From: Cryptomeria japonica
Taxonomy: Eukaryota > Streptophyta > Pinopsida > Cupressales > Cupressaceae
Length of the DNA: 64,000 bases
Assembly (NCBI RefSeq): GCF_030272615.1
Contig: NC_081414.1
Span: 332,801,427 to 332,865,426 of the forward strand
Reading direction: 5' to 3'
Shown: positions 25,289-37,196 of the stretch, piece after piece
Position numbering within the stretch: position 1 is the stretch's first letter
How the letters are laid out: every line of letters starts with the position of its first letter
The notes under the pieces: generated by a model
Database searches by the model: none
What the model was told of the DNA's origin: nothing
The model's input: only the letters and a program-made list of their open reading frames with translations
Program-made: the position numbers and the translations under genes

Positions 25289-26060
25289 CTAAAGAGAAGT
25301 GATAGGATGAGCTATCCTAGAGAAATCCTGAACATATCTGCGATAATATCCTACTAAACCCATGAAACTACGCACCTCTCCCACATTAGTGGGTGTTGGC
25401 CAATCGACAATTGCCTGAATCTTCGAGGGATCAACTGTGGTATGCTCTCCAGACATCACATGACCAAGATACCTCACCTTTGTTTGGAAGAACTCACACT
25501 TCGCCAAATTGGCGTATAGTTTATTCTCCCTAAGACACTGCAAAACCTGCCTCGCATGATCCTCATGCTCATCAATTGATCTCAAATAAATCAAAATATC
25601 ATCCAGAAATACTAATACAAATCTATCCAAATACAACTTGAATACACCATTCATCAAGCTCATGAAAATCAAAGGTGCATTCATAGACCAAAAGGTACCA
25701 CTATGAACTCATAATAACCATATCTAGTGTGAAAAGCTGTGCGATGAATGGCTGCCTCCTGAATCCTCAACTGGTGATACCCAGACTAAGGTCAATCTTA
25801 GAGAAGACCTTTGCATCCTTAATCTGGTCAAATAAATCATCTATCCAAGGCAAGGGACATCGATTCTTCATCGTCACCTTATTAAGGTTCCTATTATCAA
25901 TGCATAATCGAAGAAATCCATCCTTCTTCTTCACAAATAACACAGGTGCACTCCAAGGGAACACACTAGGACGAATAAACCCCTTCACCAACAACTCCTC
26001 TAACTAAACCCTCAACTCATTCAACTCCTGCGTGATCATTTGATAGGGAGATTTAGAAAT
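25289..26060 (-). pseudogene. reverse transcriptase of chromovirus, broken
   Basis: The N-terminal fingers are in 25767-25994 ([20 protein letters not shown], then [12 protein letters not shown] and VFSKIDL). The palm and thumb are in 25289-25684, including the catalytic box VFLDDILIY and later FMGLVGYYRRYVQDFSRIA. A frame break or stop lies between 25684 and 25767. The catalytic aspartates of the DD box are intact, but the split prevents a functional enzyme. Confidence 0.9.
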
Positions 26061-26342
26061 AGGCTCAACTCCTAGCACCAAATCAATCCTGATATCTATA
26101 TCTCGCCAATGGGGCATACCTGAAATCTCACTAGGAAAAACATCTGCAAACTCTTGAAGAATGGGATTCTTCTACAATAAATCCTCTGAGCTAACTCCCT
26201 CATCCACATCCTTCACTCTAACCGCAAACAACTGGCAACCCTTATGCGCACACCTCTTCATCTACATAGTAGAAATCATGCGAAGAGAGATAGGTCTCTG
26301 AATACCTACAATCTCTACACTCTTCCCACTATCATCCTTTCA

Positions 26343-26651
26343 CTACACTCTCTTACCTCTACAATCTATTTGTGCTTGGTGAGATCCAAGCCAATCCATA
26401 CCAAGAACCACATCATAAGATCCCAAAGATATAACATGAAGATCCACAAAAGTATGGCAATCTCCTAAAACTAAAGGATAATTGAGCACAAGGGAATCCA
26501 CTACCACTTTGGACCCCGTAGCTAACTCTACCTGCCACCTATCATCTTGCTTTATCATAGCAAGCCTACATGGATCTACTAGAAAAGGATAAATAAAAGA
26601 GTTTGACGCTCCAGAATCAAATAAAACTGAACAAGAGATGCCACCTATCAC
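26343..26651 (-). pseudogene. aspartic protease of chromovirus
   Basis: A 103-codon minus-strand frame with the intact active-site motif VLFDSGASNSFI and the second-half motif YDVVLGMDWL. This is a good match to plant chromovirus proteases. It is the best preserved enzymatic domain of the element, but it is cut off from gag and RT by stops. Confidence 0.9.
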
Positions 26652-26759
26652 ACCCGATGTCTCTACAATGGTGGCCTAATGCTCAGCTTGACATTTATCA
26701 TTCACCACAAAAATGCGATGAGACCTGCCAGCATCTCCAACAGTAGGCTTAGAAGTAGC

Positions 26760-27965
26760 TAGCTTTTACTGCCCTGACATGTGAGAAGTAAGCTGAGGAC
26801 AATGAATGGGAATGTGACCTGGTTGTCCACATGCAAAGAAATCTCTCATGACAAACACTCTGCTACCTGGTGCTATACTCAACTACTGAACACTACCTCT
26901 ACACGAAGCTGGATGCGAACTCTATGCTGTCTGAGAAGGAGTAGGTCTCCTATCACGCTAACGATTGTGACTCCTATCAACTTGAAATCTAGCACCTCGA
27001 GAAAACCTCTGCCCATGAGAAAACCTCTTCTTAAACCACTGACCACTACGAAAAGAAGAAGGATGGCTCCTAGCATATCATGAAGATTGTTGTTGTGGTC
27101 TTCTCACCATAGATCCTGTAATAGGTGCACTAATTGTCTATCCTCCAGTCGCTCCTCCTGATGCTAATGAAAGATTCTCCTCTGCTAGTCTCACCTTCTC
27201 CACAGCTGCCTCTAGGGTCTTAGGTCCGTGCATCTGAACCTCTCCACCAATACAATCATTGAGACCTCTAACAAAGTGTTGAATCAACATCTTCTCATCA
27301 TCTACATATCCAACATACTATCTAAGCTCAAATAATCTGCACTCATACTGCTCCACAGTCATCCTCTATTATCTCAAATTGTGGAACTCATCAGCCTTCC
27401 TCTACCTCTAATGATTTGAAAGAAATCTAGCACTAAATTGCTCCAAGAATAATTCCCAAGATATCGTTTCTATTTCCAAATGCAAATTTTGTTCTCCATG
27501 TGCCACCATGTCATCACAAAATCACGAAGATTTAAAATCACACATCTCGCCTTGGTGTTATTGCTACACTGATGCATAGCAAAACACCTACCTAGGTCCA
27601 ATAACCATGTCTCTGCCTCCATGCCAGTTCCTAAGCCATCAAAGGTAGGAGGATGAGTCCTATTTAGATCTCTTATGTGACTAGCTACAAGCGTGATCCA
27701 CCTCAATTCTCCTCCTTGGAGAATGCAAACACTCTCTCTCCCAATGCTTTGAATGACAAGATCCCTCTTGCTAGTTCTCCTCCTATCTCGGTCCTAGGCG
27801 ACCAAGAATCTCTTGAAGCACATTCACAAACTGTGGAATCAGATCATCTCTAAGCTGCTCATGCTCCTGTTCCTCATGGTGTGACTCTTCAGAAACCTCA
27901 GGGCGAGGGTTCCTATGAGTACCCATGTGACAAACACGACGAAGATCTCTTCCCCTAACAAGCAT
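26760..27965 (-). pseudogene. gag of chromovirus, with zinc knuckle missing one Cys
   Basis: The minus frame starts at about 27965, soon after the primer site. It continues through TFDGLGTGMEAETWLLDLGR at 27600-27660, the capsid-like region of Tekay/Del gag. The knuckle at about 26800-26850 reads FFACGQPGHIPIHCPQ, where the first of the CCHC ligands is Phe. Several stops interrupt the frame. Gag forms the particle and binds RNA. Confidence 0.82.
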
Positions 27966-28116
27966 CTTAACTAAGCAAATGATAAGGAAACTATAAGCTA
28001 AACATCTAAGGGAACTATAAGAAGGTAAAATAAATAGCAAGGATAAAACCGTTGGGCTACCCCATGCCAAATGCTAAAATGTACAATGGGCTCAATCAAA
28101 ACCAGAGTACCTAGTG

Positions 28117-28140
28117 TTGAACATGGGCCCTTATACCAAG
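28117..28140 (-). other. primer binding site of chromovirus
   Basis: The minus strand reads ACTTGGTATAAGGGCCCATG just inside the 5' LTR end. It resembles the initiator-Met-type site TGGTATCAGAGCC with changes. Confidence 0.65.
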
Positions 28141-28141
28141 T

Positions 28142-31100
28142 TGTAATTCCCGCCAAAATACCCTAAAGAAACTAAACAATAATATATAAATGGAGATAAT
28201 TTTTTTCTTAATTAACATTTAATAACAACTAATGCAACATATAACATCTCCATCTATTTACATTCATTAACCAATTAACCAATATGAACATACATCATCG
28301 CTCATTTCATCAAATAACACAAGTGGAAATAACACATCAATAATATTTCTCTAGGGTACTTTAACATCATTACTTGATTCATTTCCACAATAACATACTA
28401 CACACACGATAGGTATATCTCACCATCATTAATGCATCATATTCTAATTCTTTAACCATGAGATATGCAACCTACAACATTACTCATTCCTCATGAAATG
28501 CATAATTTCCTTTCTGCCAATGCATATATGTGAAAATCCATTCTATTCCAACTATAATCCACTTATTTCTATGATTCACAAGATCACATATCTACAATAG
28601 TACAAACACAATATGCCTAAATTCCAATTTCCAACCACAATTCATCTTACAAATAGGAGTACATTAAATAAATCATGGGCATAGCTCTTTCTACTACAAG
28701 AATCCGTCTACTATATACAAGAATGTTATATTACATGCATTCTATCTTATCTATTACATAAATCTGCTACAAGGTACATCCATAGTACATCATGAAGAAG
28801 AATCCACATCCATGCAAGAATAATCCAAGAGAACATCCCAATGGCTAAAAAGCACCAACCTCCCGACCATGTGGAACCAAAGGAACCACCCCACATGCTA
28901 GGAGATGACACAAGGTCCCAACACACACTCTAAACCTTAAGCTGGCACTCTAACCAAAGAGACTAACCACACAAGGACTCTCAAGCAAGAACCCACACAA
29001 TACAACAAGAATGAACTCCTAGAGGTGTAAGACTCATCAAGGCATAAATGTATCCAATAAGAATAATCATAAATCATAAGGGAAACACATGTAGGAGTGG
29101 ACTGCTATCACATGCCATCCCATAACATAATAACATAATAACACAAGGCACTAGCCTGATCGACATGTGGAGCCATCTCAACCTTGATAGACTAAGGGAG
29201 ATTAGCTTACCGTCTTCATGACCTTCTCATTCTTATCCTAAAACATCCTCCCTAGGACTAAGTCATGAGGCACAAACCAATTTATCATCTTATTGATTAA
29301 TTTAACTACCCAACCCATCAATTATTAGGTTATCACTTATTTAAAAATCATTGAAAACTCTAATGTGCCCTGGTGGTCTAGACTTCATGCATCCTTACAA
29401 GGAACCTCATGGAAGCCTACCTCTCATGACCTCGGTCATCATAAGGAAGACCAATCCTCCTAATATGGCCCAAAAATAAATCACAAGAGCTCTACCAACA
29501 TAATTACATGAAAATAATACTCAATGCAACCAACAACTTCCAAACATACTCTTACAACATAAACAAGGCTAAAACAATATCAATATAGAAAAACGAGCCT
29601 CTTGGCTAGCAATACACAAGGGCATATCAAGCCATCAAATGCTTCCATCAAATAAAAGATAACATCACAACAAGGCCTACTCACTTGCTGGTCTAAAACA
29701 ACATAGCAATCATTTCAATCATCCATGGCCTATCCACATGAAAGAGAATCTAAAATATTCACAATGCATAGAGAAAACAAATATACTCAAAATCATCAAA
29801 ATGCATCAAAATTGATCGAACTCAAAACTGGGAAATATTAATAGACCTCAAATTAAAGCCTCTGATACAAAAATCAATTCGGGAAAGTACCTAAAAAATG
29901 ACCAAAACTGAGAAAATACGAAACACAAACAGGTTAGCACTTTTGCCCCATACGACAATGCTTTTGCCAAAAATAACAACGCTTCTGTTAAGAAGAACAA
30001 TGCTTATGTTTCTAGAATCACACATATGTATCTTGAGAAAAAGCTTATGCTACGTAGAGGAGCATAAATGCAATACAGAATGGTGCTTTTGCAGAAAGAA
30101 TGCTTTTGCACAAGACTTACAAAAAACTTAGAAAACTTTCGAGTAAAATAATAAAATCCAGACTTTACAAAAGGGCTCGTATAACATATGAAAAGAGATG
30201 CCCAGAAACAAGGAATGCATAGGTATAAACACACCAAAATATCTCAGACTATAAACCAAGATTTAATCAAATATCTTCATTGCATAAAACAAACAGAACC
30301 ACTGCAAAACTCACAGAGACTCAAATGAAGACAATCCCAAACAATCACAACTGAAGGACTCACAAAAGGGAAAACCAGTCTACTCTCATCCAAACAAGGA
30401 TTAATCAACCAAAGATCTTCACAACAATTTTCACAGAACCGTGAAATTCCATACACAGGAAAAATCCAAATATATATATCTCCCAACAACTATATAAAAA
30501 CTCTCATAGCATAAAGTTTCCCTCCCAAATATTAACCTTCAACAATAATAAAACTATAGAGTAAAATAATATTTCAATCTAGACCCAAAACAATGCAGAC
30601 ACAATGCATACATAGAGAAGCCATTGAAAGCCAAAATGCAAAGTGAAGAACTCCAACCTGCAACTTAAAGTAATGGATTGAAGCTGAAGAAAAGCTCCCA
30701 CAAGCCAAACCAAATCAAATCCAAGCTCCATCCAAAACCAAGAAGAAAATTTGTTGGAGAAATTTCCAGAGAAGAGCCAACCAACCCGAAAAACTTCACA
30801 GGAATGAAAATACAAAGCAACAATAATCCAAAACCCTAGCCTCAATCTTGGCCAATCAAAATATTCCATTTTGGAGTATTTTTTACCAATGCACCATATA
30901 ATATAATTTATTCACCCATTTTGAATTTAAGCAATGAGATTGAAGGGTAGGTAATGTAAATAAAATATTCTTATCCAGCTAAGTGGGATTGTTTTATTTC
31001 TTTATTTAATTTCATGTGTTCATACACCCCACTTAGGAATTAAAGTCAAACCATTAAATAAATATAAGCTGTAAATAAATAATCCAAAAGGGGATTAAAA

Positions 31101-31671
31101 TCAAATAAACCAAAAGATAATAAAATAAATTAAATGACCAAATAAATGCAAGATATCAATTAAATATCAAACCATAGAAGGTCAAATAAAAAATGAAATA
31201 ATCAAATACCATTAAAGATTAAATCACAAATATTAAATAAATATTAAATAGCAATACAACTTATCAAATATTAAATAATCATAAAATCAATAAGCGTTAA
31301 TTATCAAATAAATATAAATTTCAGTTAATTATAAATTAAAAACTTATAAATTAATTGCATTAAAATAAACATTACCAAATATAAAACTACACATCAAGAG
31401 CCACATAATTACTCTAACATAAACAAATAAATCAACCGACATAAACTGAATTCGCAATACCAAGGAAGCAAGCTTACTAACTGACACGGCGAATTATGCC
31501 AAGACATTGACTACTCATGGTGAACAACTTAGACCTAGAGTATGTGAGGGGAACCCATGCCATCTCCGAACCAGATAAGCCATTGGAACTAAAGAAACAC
31601 TCAGACTTGTGAAGCTAGGTGGAGTCGATGTCTAGTACCTGCAAAATCCTGCAACCACAAAACAACAATAC

Positions 31672-31759
<88 letters not shown>

Positions 31760-32209
31760 GAACAAGCAAGTGATAGAGAATCACGTTGACACATCCCACT
31801 CGCGATGAGTGATGTGGAATCGTCTTGATCATGAAGACAGTCAAACAATAGTCAAATACATCTCATAAACATCTCATCATATGTAATTATAAAGTAGGGT
31901 TAGCATAATCATAATCATCATCAAAACCATGATAAATCTAATCTATCAATAATCCATCACATAGTGAGCATATAAAATCCATCGAGTACATATATCATCA
32001 AATTACGTGGTCAATCATGATAGTACCAACATCCATATAGATAATCAAAATAGCATATGTCCAATAGTGTCTAACATCAATTATAAGTCATCGAAACACA
32101 TGAGTAATCATAATCCGAATCATAAAAAATATAGTCTAGATAAGTCTATCAAGCATAATATAAAAGTCAACTCTAGTCAAAATAAGTCAAATCAAGGGTG
32201 AACACTACA
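28142..32209 (-). repeat. 5' LTR of chromovirus
   Basis: It is the partner of 19622-23334 and shares end sequences TGTA...TACA. It contains a very long (AT) microsatellite at 31674-31750, which in the other LTR is only about six repeats, and a block at about 30898-31020 absent from the 3' LTR. Confidence 0.93.
31674..31750. repeat. (AT)n microsatellite, about 38 repeats
   Basis: Pure AT dinucleotide run inside the 5' LTR. The matching site in the 3' LTR (about 22875-22890) is much shorter. Tyr/Ile repeat ORFs across it are artefacts. Confidence 0.95.
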
Positions 32210-32601
32210 GTAGCCTTCAAAACCACCTTCAAAAATTGACCGAACATTCACTTGAGGCTTTGATAATGCACGTTCATACTCACTGATGATGAGTGAATTA
32301 AACCCCAAATGGTTTTGCATGACGTGTTCAGGTTTGCAAGATATTAATCATCAAATTTGATCACTTAGCCATTTTGAAACTGCACTTGTTAGAAATTACT
32401 TGAACCCTGTCAATTCAATTCCTTGAGAAAAATATCAAATATTCACCTAGTAGGCCACCATTTGACATGTAGATTCATTAGGATACCATGAAAAAATGTG
32501 CCAAGGGAATTTGCATGACTTCATTTCATGTGCCAAATATTAAAGGTCAAAGTTGACATTTTTGCAACCTTGTGAACAAACATGCAACAAACCTTTATAA
32601 A
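32210..32601. other. no recognisable gene
   Basis: About 390 bases of plain sequence between the chromovirus target duplication and the LTR of element A. No motif was seen. Confidence 0.5.
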
Positions 32602-33398
32602 TGTTGGCATTCTACACTCTTATGAGAATAGTTGATGTTGTCATTGATGGAAATCCAGTCATCGACACTGGCAATAGACTTCTACATACATTGACAGGCA
32701 CTTCACTGGTAGCGGCAACAATACATACCGGCACTCAAGCCGACATGGAATAAACTTTTGTTTATTGTTTTATAATGTAATTATCTCTTGTAAAAGCCGA
32801 CATGGCATATTGTAAAAGCCGACATGGCATATTGTAAAAGACTCATATATGTATGAGATCTTATAGGTCATTTTGATATGAGAGAGAGGAATATAGATGA
32901 TAAGTATAAGGCAATTTTGTATAAGGTGATATAGTTGACAACGAAGGTTTTGGTTATAGACTGATCTTAAACCGGTATCAAACCTAGCACAGTTGATGCT
33001 GATTTGAAGTAGTACATTGTATTGGATTTTGATAATCCATTTTGTTAGTTAGTGAGACTTCTATTTTGTAGTTGAGCAGTGAGCTCTAGGATGCTAGCCT
33101 TCTTGCATGTGCAGGCCCCTCATTGTAAGTAATATTTATTCATTGGACAGTGAGTGAATATTGTGGGTCACAAATCCCACCAAGGTTTTTCCCACACTGG
33201 GTTTCCTCGTTAGATATCTTGTGTTATGGTGTGTTCTCTATGTTGTCTTTGTTATTCTTATTTGCTACATTAATTCTTATTTACCGGTATACTATTTTGA
33301 GATACAAAGTTCTTAATAAGTTTAAATATTCTGTTAACCGGTTAGAAACTGATTCACCCCCCCTCTCAATGTCTTTTGGACTATCATTGATTCTAACA
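32602..33398 (+). repeat. 5' LTR of element A
   Basis: It starts TGTTGGCATTCTACACTC and ends TTGATTCTAACA, 797 bp. It carries the late block GGTTTTTCCCACACTGGG and CCCCCCCTCTCAATG. A near-perfect direct repeat of GTAAAAGCCGACATGGCATA lies at about 32796-32835. Confidence 0.88.
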
Positions 33399-33399
33399 A

Positions 33400-33413
33400 T
33401 TGGTATCAGAGCC
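33400..33413 (+). other. primer binding site, initiator tRNA-Met type
   Basis: TTGGTATCAGAGCC follows the LTR end by one base. It is the canonical plant copia primer site and the best preserved one in the window. Confidence 0.95.
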
Positions 33414-33469
33414 CGGTCCTCTATTTTCAAAAGCCTAACAACTTGAGGAAGATTCTGACACCGGTACAG

Positions 33470-34537
33470 ATGGAGAACTTAAGAAAACAATTGGAAGGAG
33501 CTCTTGTAGATTATGATGTAGACAAATTGAAGAATATCAAACTTGAAGATGATCTAAAGACTGGATAGAAATTCATTAAAGGACTTCAAGAGAACTTTGC
33601 TATAGGACAAAATAAAAGAAAATAACTTCATGAGAAGATGCATAAAGATGATGGTGAAAAAAAAACTCTTAGAGAACTTGCAAACAAGTTGAGACAAGAA
33701 AATAGTAATATAAAGAATGAAATGCAAGATATGACTATGAGGTTATGTAAAGATATTGAAGACAGGAAGAAGAATGAAGAAGAGTTGACTAGGAGACTCA
33801 ATGATGCTGGAAATGGAAATCTAAGACTTAGTCATGAAAATGATATGTTGAAGACAGATCCAATTCACATGCAATATGATAAAACTGAACTTATGAGACA
33901 AATGGGAATTCTAGAAAATGAGTTGGCTACTACAAATAAACACAAAGACAAATTCAAGAAAAGTTCAAAGGAGCTTGATGACATGCTGAAAAGTTAGAAA
34001 CTTAATGGAGATACTAATGGACTTGGATTTGAAGTTGGAGAAAGTTCCAGTGCAAACAATCTAGATCAGAACAAACCGGTAAGACAACCTAATGTGTATG
34101 AATTTAATGGCAAATGTTTCAATTGCAACAAATATGGTGATAGAGCAAATCAGTGTAGATTTAGAAACAATTAGAATATTAATACACCCACCATTCAATG
34201 TTCCAAATGCAACAAAGTTGGTCATAACTCAGAAAATTGCAGAATGAACGTGAAATGTTATGTTTGTGGAAGATATGGACATTTATCTAATCAATGCAAA
34301 ACACAAATTGGCGTAGGATATGGAAAGGCTATTTAAAAGAATAATGTGACTTGTTATGCTTGTAACAAGATTGGACATATTGCAAAATTTTGTAGAAGCA
34401 AGACTTCACCGACAAACAATAAAGGATCCAGTTTGAAAGGCAAAGAAAAGGTAGATGAAGTAAAACAAGAATTTTTAAAACAATGGATTAAGAAGAGAGA
34501 TCAAAAAATTGATGAAACTATCTCTATACCGGTATAA
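33470..34537 (+). pseudogene. ORF1 of element A: coiled coil plus four CCHC zinc knuckles
   Basis: One reading frame runs from ATG 33470 to the stop at 34537 (1,068 bases), broken only by five stop codons and no frameshift. The first about 175 codons are charged and heptad-like (LRELANKLRQENSNIKNEMQ). Four knuckles follow, at 34115-34156 (C-C-D-C, the His lost), 34199-34240, 34257-34298 and 34352-34393 (CYACNKIGHIAKFC). The usual copia gag (UBN2-like) core is not seen. By position and knuckles it should be a Gag-like nucleic-acid-binding protein. It aligns by eye with ORF1 of element B, including MTMRLCKDIEDR versus LTIQMCQELENR and a shared TNGLG/TDGLG step. Confidence 0.8.
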
Positions 34538-34882
34538 CAGAGTAATCCTCCACCGACAGGAGATTCTTCATCCAACTAAGAAGTAACCTTTTGGGGGTAT
34601 TGCAACAAGTTGAAAATCATGTAGATTACCCTTGGTTGATGGTGAGAAGATACATTTCTTCTTTATCGGCAGATGTGTTAAGTTTTCACTTAACTGATGA
34701 ATATTTAATACAGTTGGTGGAAGATATGTCATTATAAATCAACCAATTTCCCTCATTTTCAACTCACCGAACATTCAAATTATCAGAGAGTGCGAAAATT
34801 GAGCAAAGGCATTCAAGGCGAAGGTGCGAAGTGATTTCTTCAGACATTCAGAATATTTTCAGGTAGTAAAAGGTATTTTTCA

Positions 34883-35133
34883 ATGGCCTCTTCTTTTGCT
34901 CCCAAATTTATTTCGAACCCTACCATTGTGGAAAATGTGAAACGCTCTAGGCCTGTGTTTAAGATAATTCCCGAAATTGTGAAGCAAGATGACTCTGTAG
35001 GAGCATTCTCAAAAATTCCTAAAGGTGTAGCATTTGCAGAAGACCCTAGGATTTATATACATTGCAATATAGAAGAACTAGGTTCTGAGGAATTGATGAA
35101 AATTTTTACTAAGGTCATTTGATATGAACATGG
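34883..35133 (+). pseudogene. ORF2 of element A, N-terminal part
   Basis: It opens at ATG 34883 (MASSFAPKFISNP). FSKIPKGVAFAEDPRIYIHC and IEELGSEELM parallel the start of ORF2 in element B (SQVPTGVIVEEGISNYIDYK and IEDLG). A TGA lies at 35119-35121, and the solo LTR interrupts the frame after 35133. The frame resumes at 39922. Function unknown. Confidence 0.7.
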
Positions 35134-35563
35134 TGTAGGGTCCACCCCTGACTTGACTTGTTTGACTAGAGTTGACCTTTAATTTATGCGTGATAGACTC
35201 TATTGGGCATAGGCTATTTCAGATGATTTATAGGATGTTGATACTATCATTAATGATCGTGTGATTTATTAGACACTATATGCTTATTATGTGATTAACT
35301 ATCGAAAGATTATATTGATCATGTGATTTGATGAGCATAATTATTGATGGATTTTACATGCCTTACTATAATTCATGAATTATACTAATCATGCACTTGA
35401 TGATATTTTTATGTACTAACTATATTTACTGATTATCTATGATGAGTTGAACTTATGGTGTGTTTCATTGTTGTATGACTGTCTTCGGGATAGAGACAAT
35501 TCCACATCACTCATTATGAGCGGGATGTGTCATTGCAATTCTCTAACCCTTGTTTGTTATAAT

Positions 35564-35592
35564 TAATATATATATATATATATATATATATG
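35564..35592. repeat. (AT)n microsatellite in the solo LTR
   Basis: About 14 AT repeats at the position equivalent to the long (AT) run of the 5' LTR of the chromovirus (31674-31750). Confidence 0.9.
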
Positions 35593-37176
35593 CCATATCG
35601 TTGCTTTATGGATGCAGGATTTGCAGGTACCAGACATTGACTCCACTTGGCTCTACAGGTCTGAGCATGTCTTTAAATCCCAATGGTATGTGGTTCGGAG
35701 TTGGCATAATTTCCCCTCACATACTCTAGATCTAAGTTGTTCACTGTGAGTCATCAGTGTCTTGGTGCAAATCGTCATGATAGTTAGTAAGTTGGGGTTT
35801 CTTCTGTGTTGTGAGTATGTTAGTATTGGCTGATTATTCCTTTTATGTTGAGATTGACTATTTGATTATTGATGTGAGATTAAATAATTAATGATGTTTA
35901 TTTTAATTATTTTGATTAATAGCAATTTGATTATTTGGTTATCTAATGTTTAATTTAATTTATTGGATTCTTGCCTTTTTGATTATTTGATTACTTGATA
36001 TTTAAATGTTTATTTATTTTAATGATGATTTAATATTTATTTAATTTTTATTGTTTAGCTTATGATGTATTTTATATTTATTTGTAATTTGACCTTTATT
36101 GGTAATTATTTATTTATTTAATCACCTATGGTTTAATATTTATTTGGCTTTTAATGTTTATCTGGTTCATTAATTCATTTATGAGCCTTTGGTTTATTTA
36201 ATTTAATTTCCCCATTTGATTTATTTAATTGTGGCTCATGTTTTATTTATTAGTTTGACTTTTATATTAAGTGGGTTGTATAAATAATAAAATGATAAAA
36301 CATTCCCACCAAATTGTAAAAGCATGATTTCTCTTATTAATTGAATTTAAAAAGGGAGGTAAAATTATATTATATGGTGGGGTTGGTAAAATATATTATA
36401 GATTGGAATATTTTGATTGGCTGAGATTGAGGCTAGGGTTTTTGGTTAATGTTTGCCTTTTTATTTTCTTTTCCATGAAGTTTTCGGGGGTTGGTTCCTC
36501 TTTGGAAAATTTTCTCCAGCAAGTTTTCTTCTTGGTTTTGGTTTTCTTCTCTTTTGGATTTTGGCTGAAGTTTGGGTTAGATTTGGTTTGGCTGGTGGAA
36601 TCTCTTCTTCAGTTTCTTCCATAACACGGGTTGCAGGTTGGAGATGTATTCTACCTTTTTATATTTTATTTTACAGTTTTCCTGTATGCTCCGTGTCTAG
36701 ATTGAATGTGTGAGCTTCGAGAAATGAATCTAAAATTTGTATAGTGAGGAAAGAAATATATGAAGGCATAAATTTGTTGTAAGGTTTTATTATATAGTTT
36801 GTGGGAAATATATGTATTTTTGGGTTTGCTGAAAGCCTTCTGTGTCTTTTTGAGTCTGTGTCATGCATGTAGTTTTGATTTAATATTGGCCTTCAAGTGT
36901 TTATTATTTATTTAATGTTGAAGTGAATTTTATCTATTGGGTAATATTATTTTACCCATTAAGTAATTTAAAAGGGGGTAATTTGTATTCTTTTATTTAA
37001 AAGTCATTTTCACCCCCGGTCAATGGTTTAATTTATTTTACCTACCCTTGGAATTGATTGGCTGGAAGTTTATGGTAGGTAGAAAATATATTTTATTTTC
37101 TTGAATTTTGGGAAGGAAGGTAAGGAATATAATGTTTTTGGAATATTTTGATTGGAGGATGGTTTTGCTTGGGCTT

Positions 37177-37196
37177 TTTTTTTTTTTTTTTTTTTT
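37177..37196. repeat. poly(T) run in the solo LTR
   Basis: About 19 consecutive T, at the start of a block that differs from the other LTRs of the family. Confidence 0.9.

Larger units (their letters stand above)
19622..32209 (-). mobile_element. complete Ty3/gypsy chromovirus (Tekay/Del-like), inactivated
   Basis: A 12,588-bp element on the minus strand. LTRs are at 28142-32209 (5', 4,068 bp) and 19622-23334 (3', 3,713 bp). Between them lie a primer site, gag, protease, RT, RNase H, integrase and a GPY/F-chromodomain tail in the usual Ty3 order, then a polypurine tract. The flanks GTAGT (19617-19621) and GTAGC (32210-32214) look like a 5-bp target duplication with one change. By eye the first 300 bases of the LTRs differ at about 4-5 percent of sites, so the insertion is not recent. 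Stops and frame breaks in gag, RT and integrase kill the copy. Confidence 0.92.

Noticed and set aside
31615-31848. Minus-strand ORFs with long Ile-Tyr repeats
   Set aside because: Translation of an (AT)n run in a chromovirus LTR.
33400-33413. tRNA gene fragments at TTGGTATCAGAGCC and similar sites
   Set aside because: These are primer binding sites next to LTR ends; no cloverleaf surrounds them.
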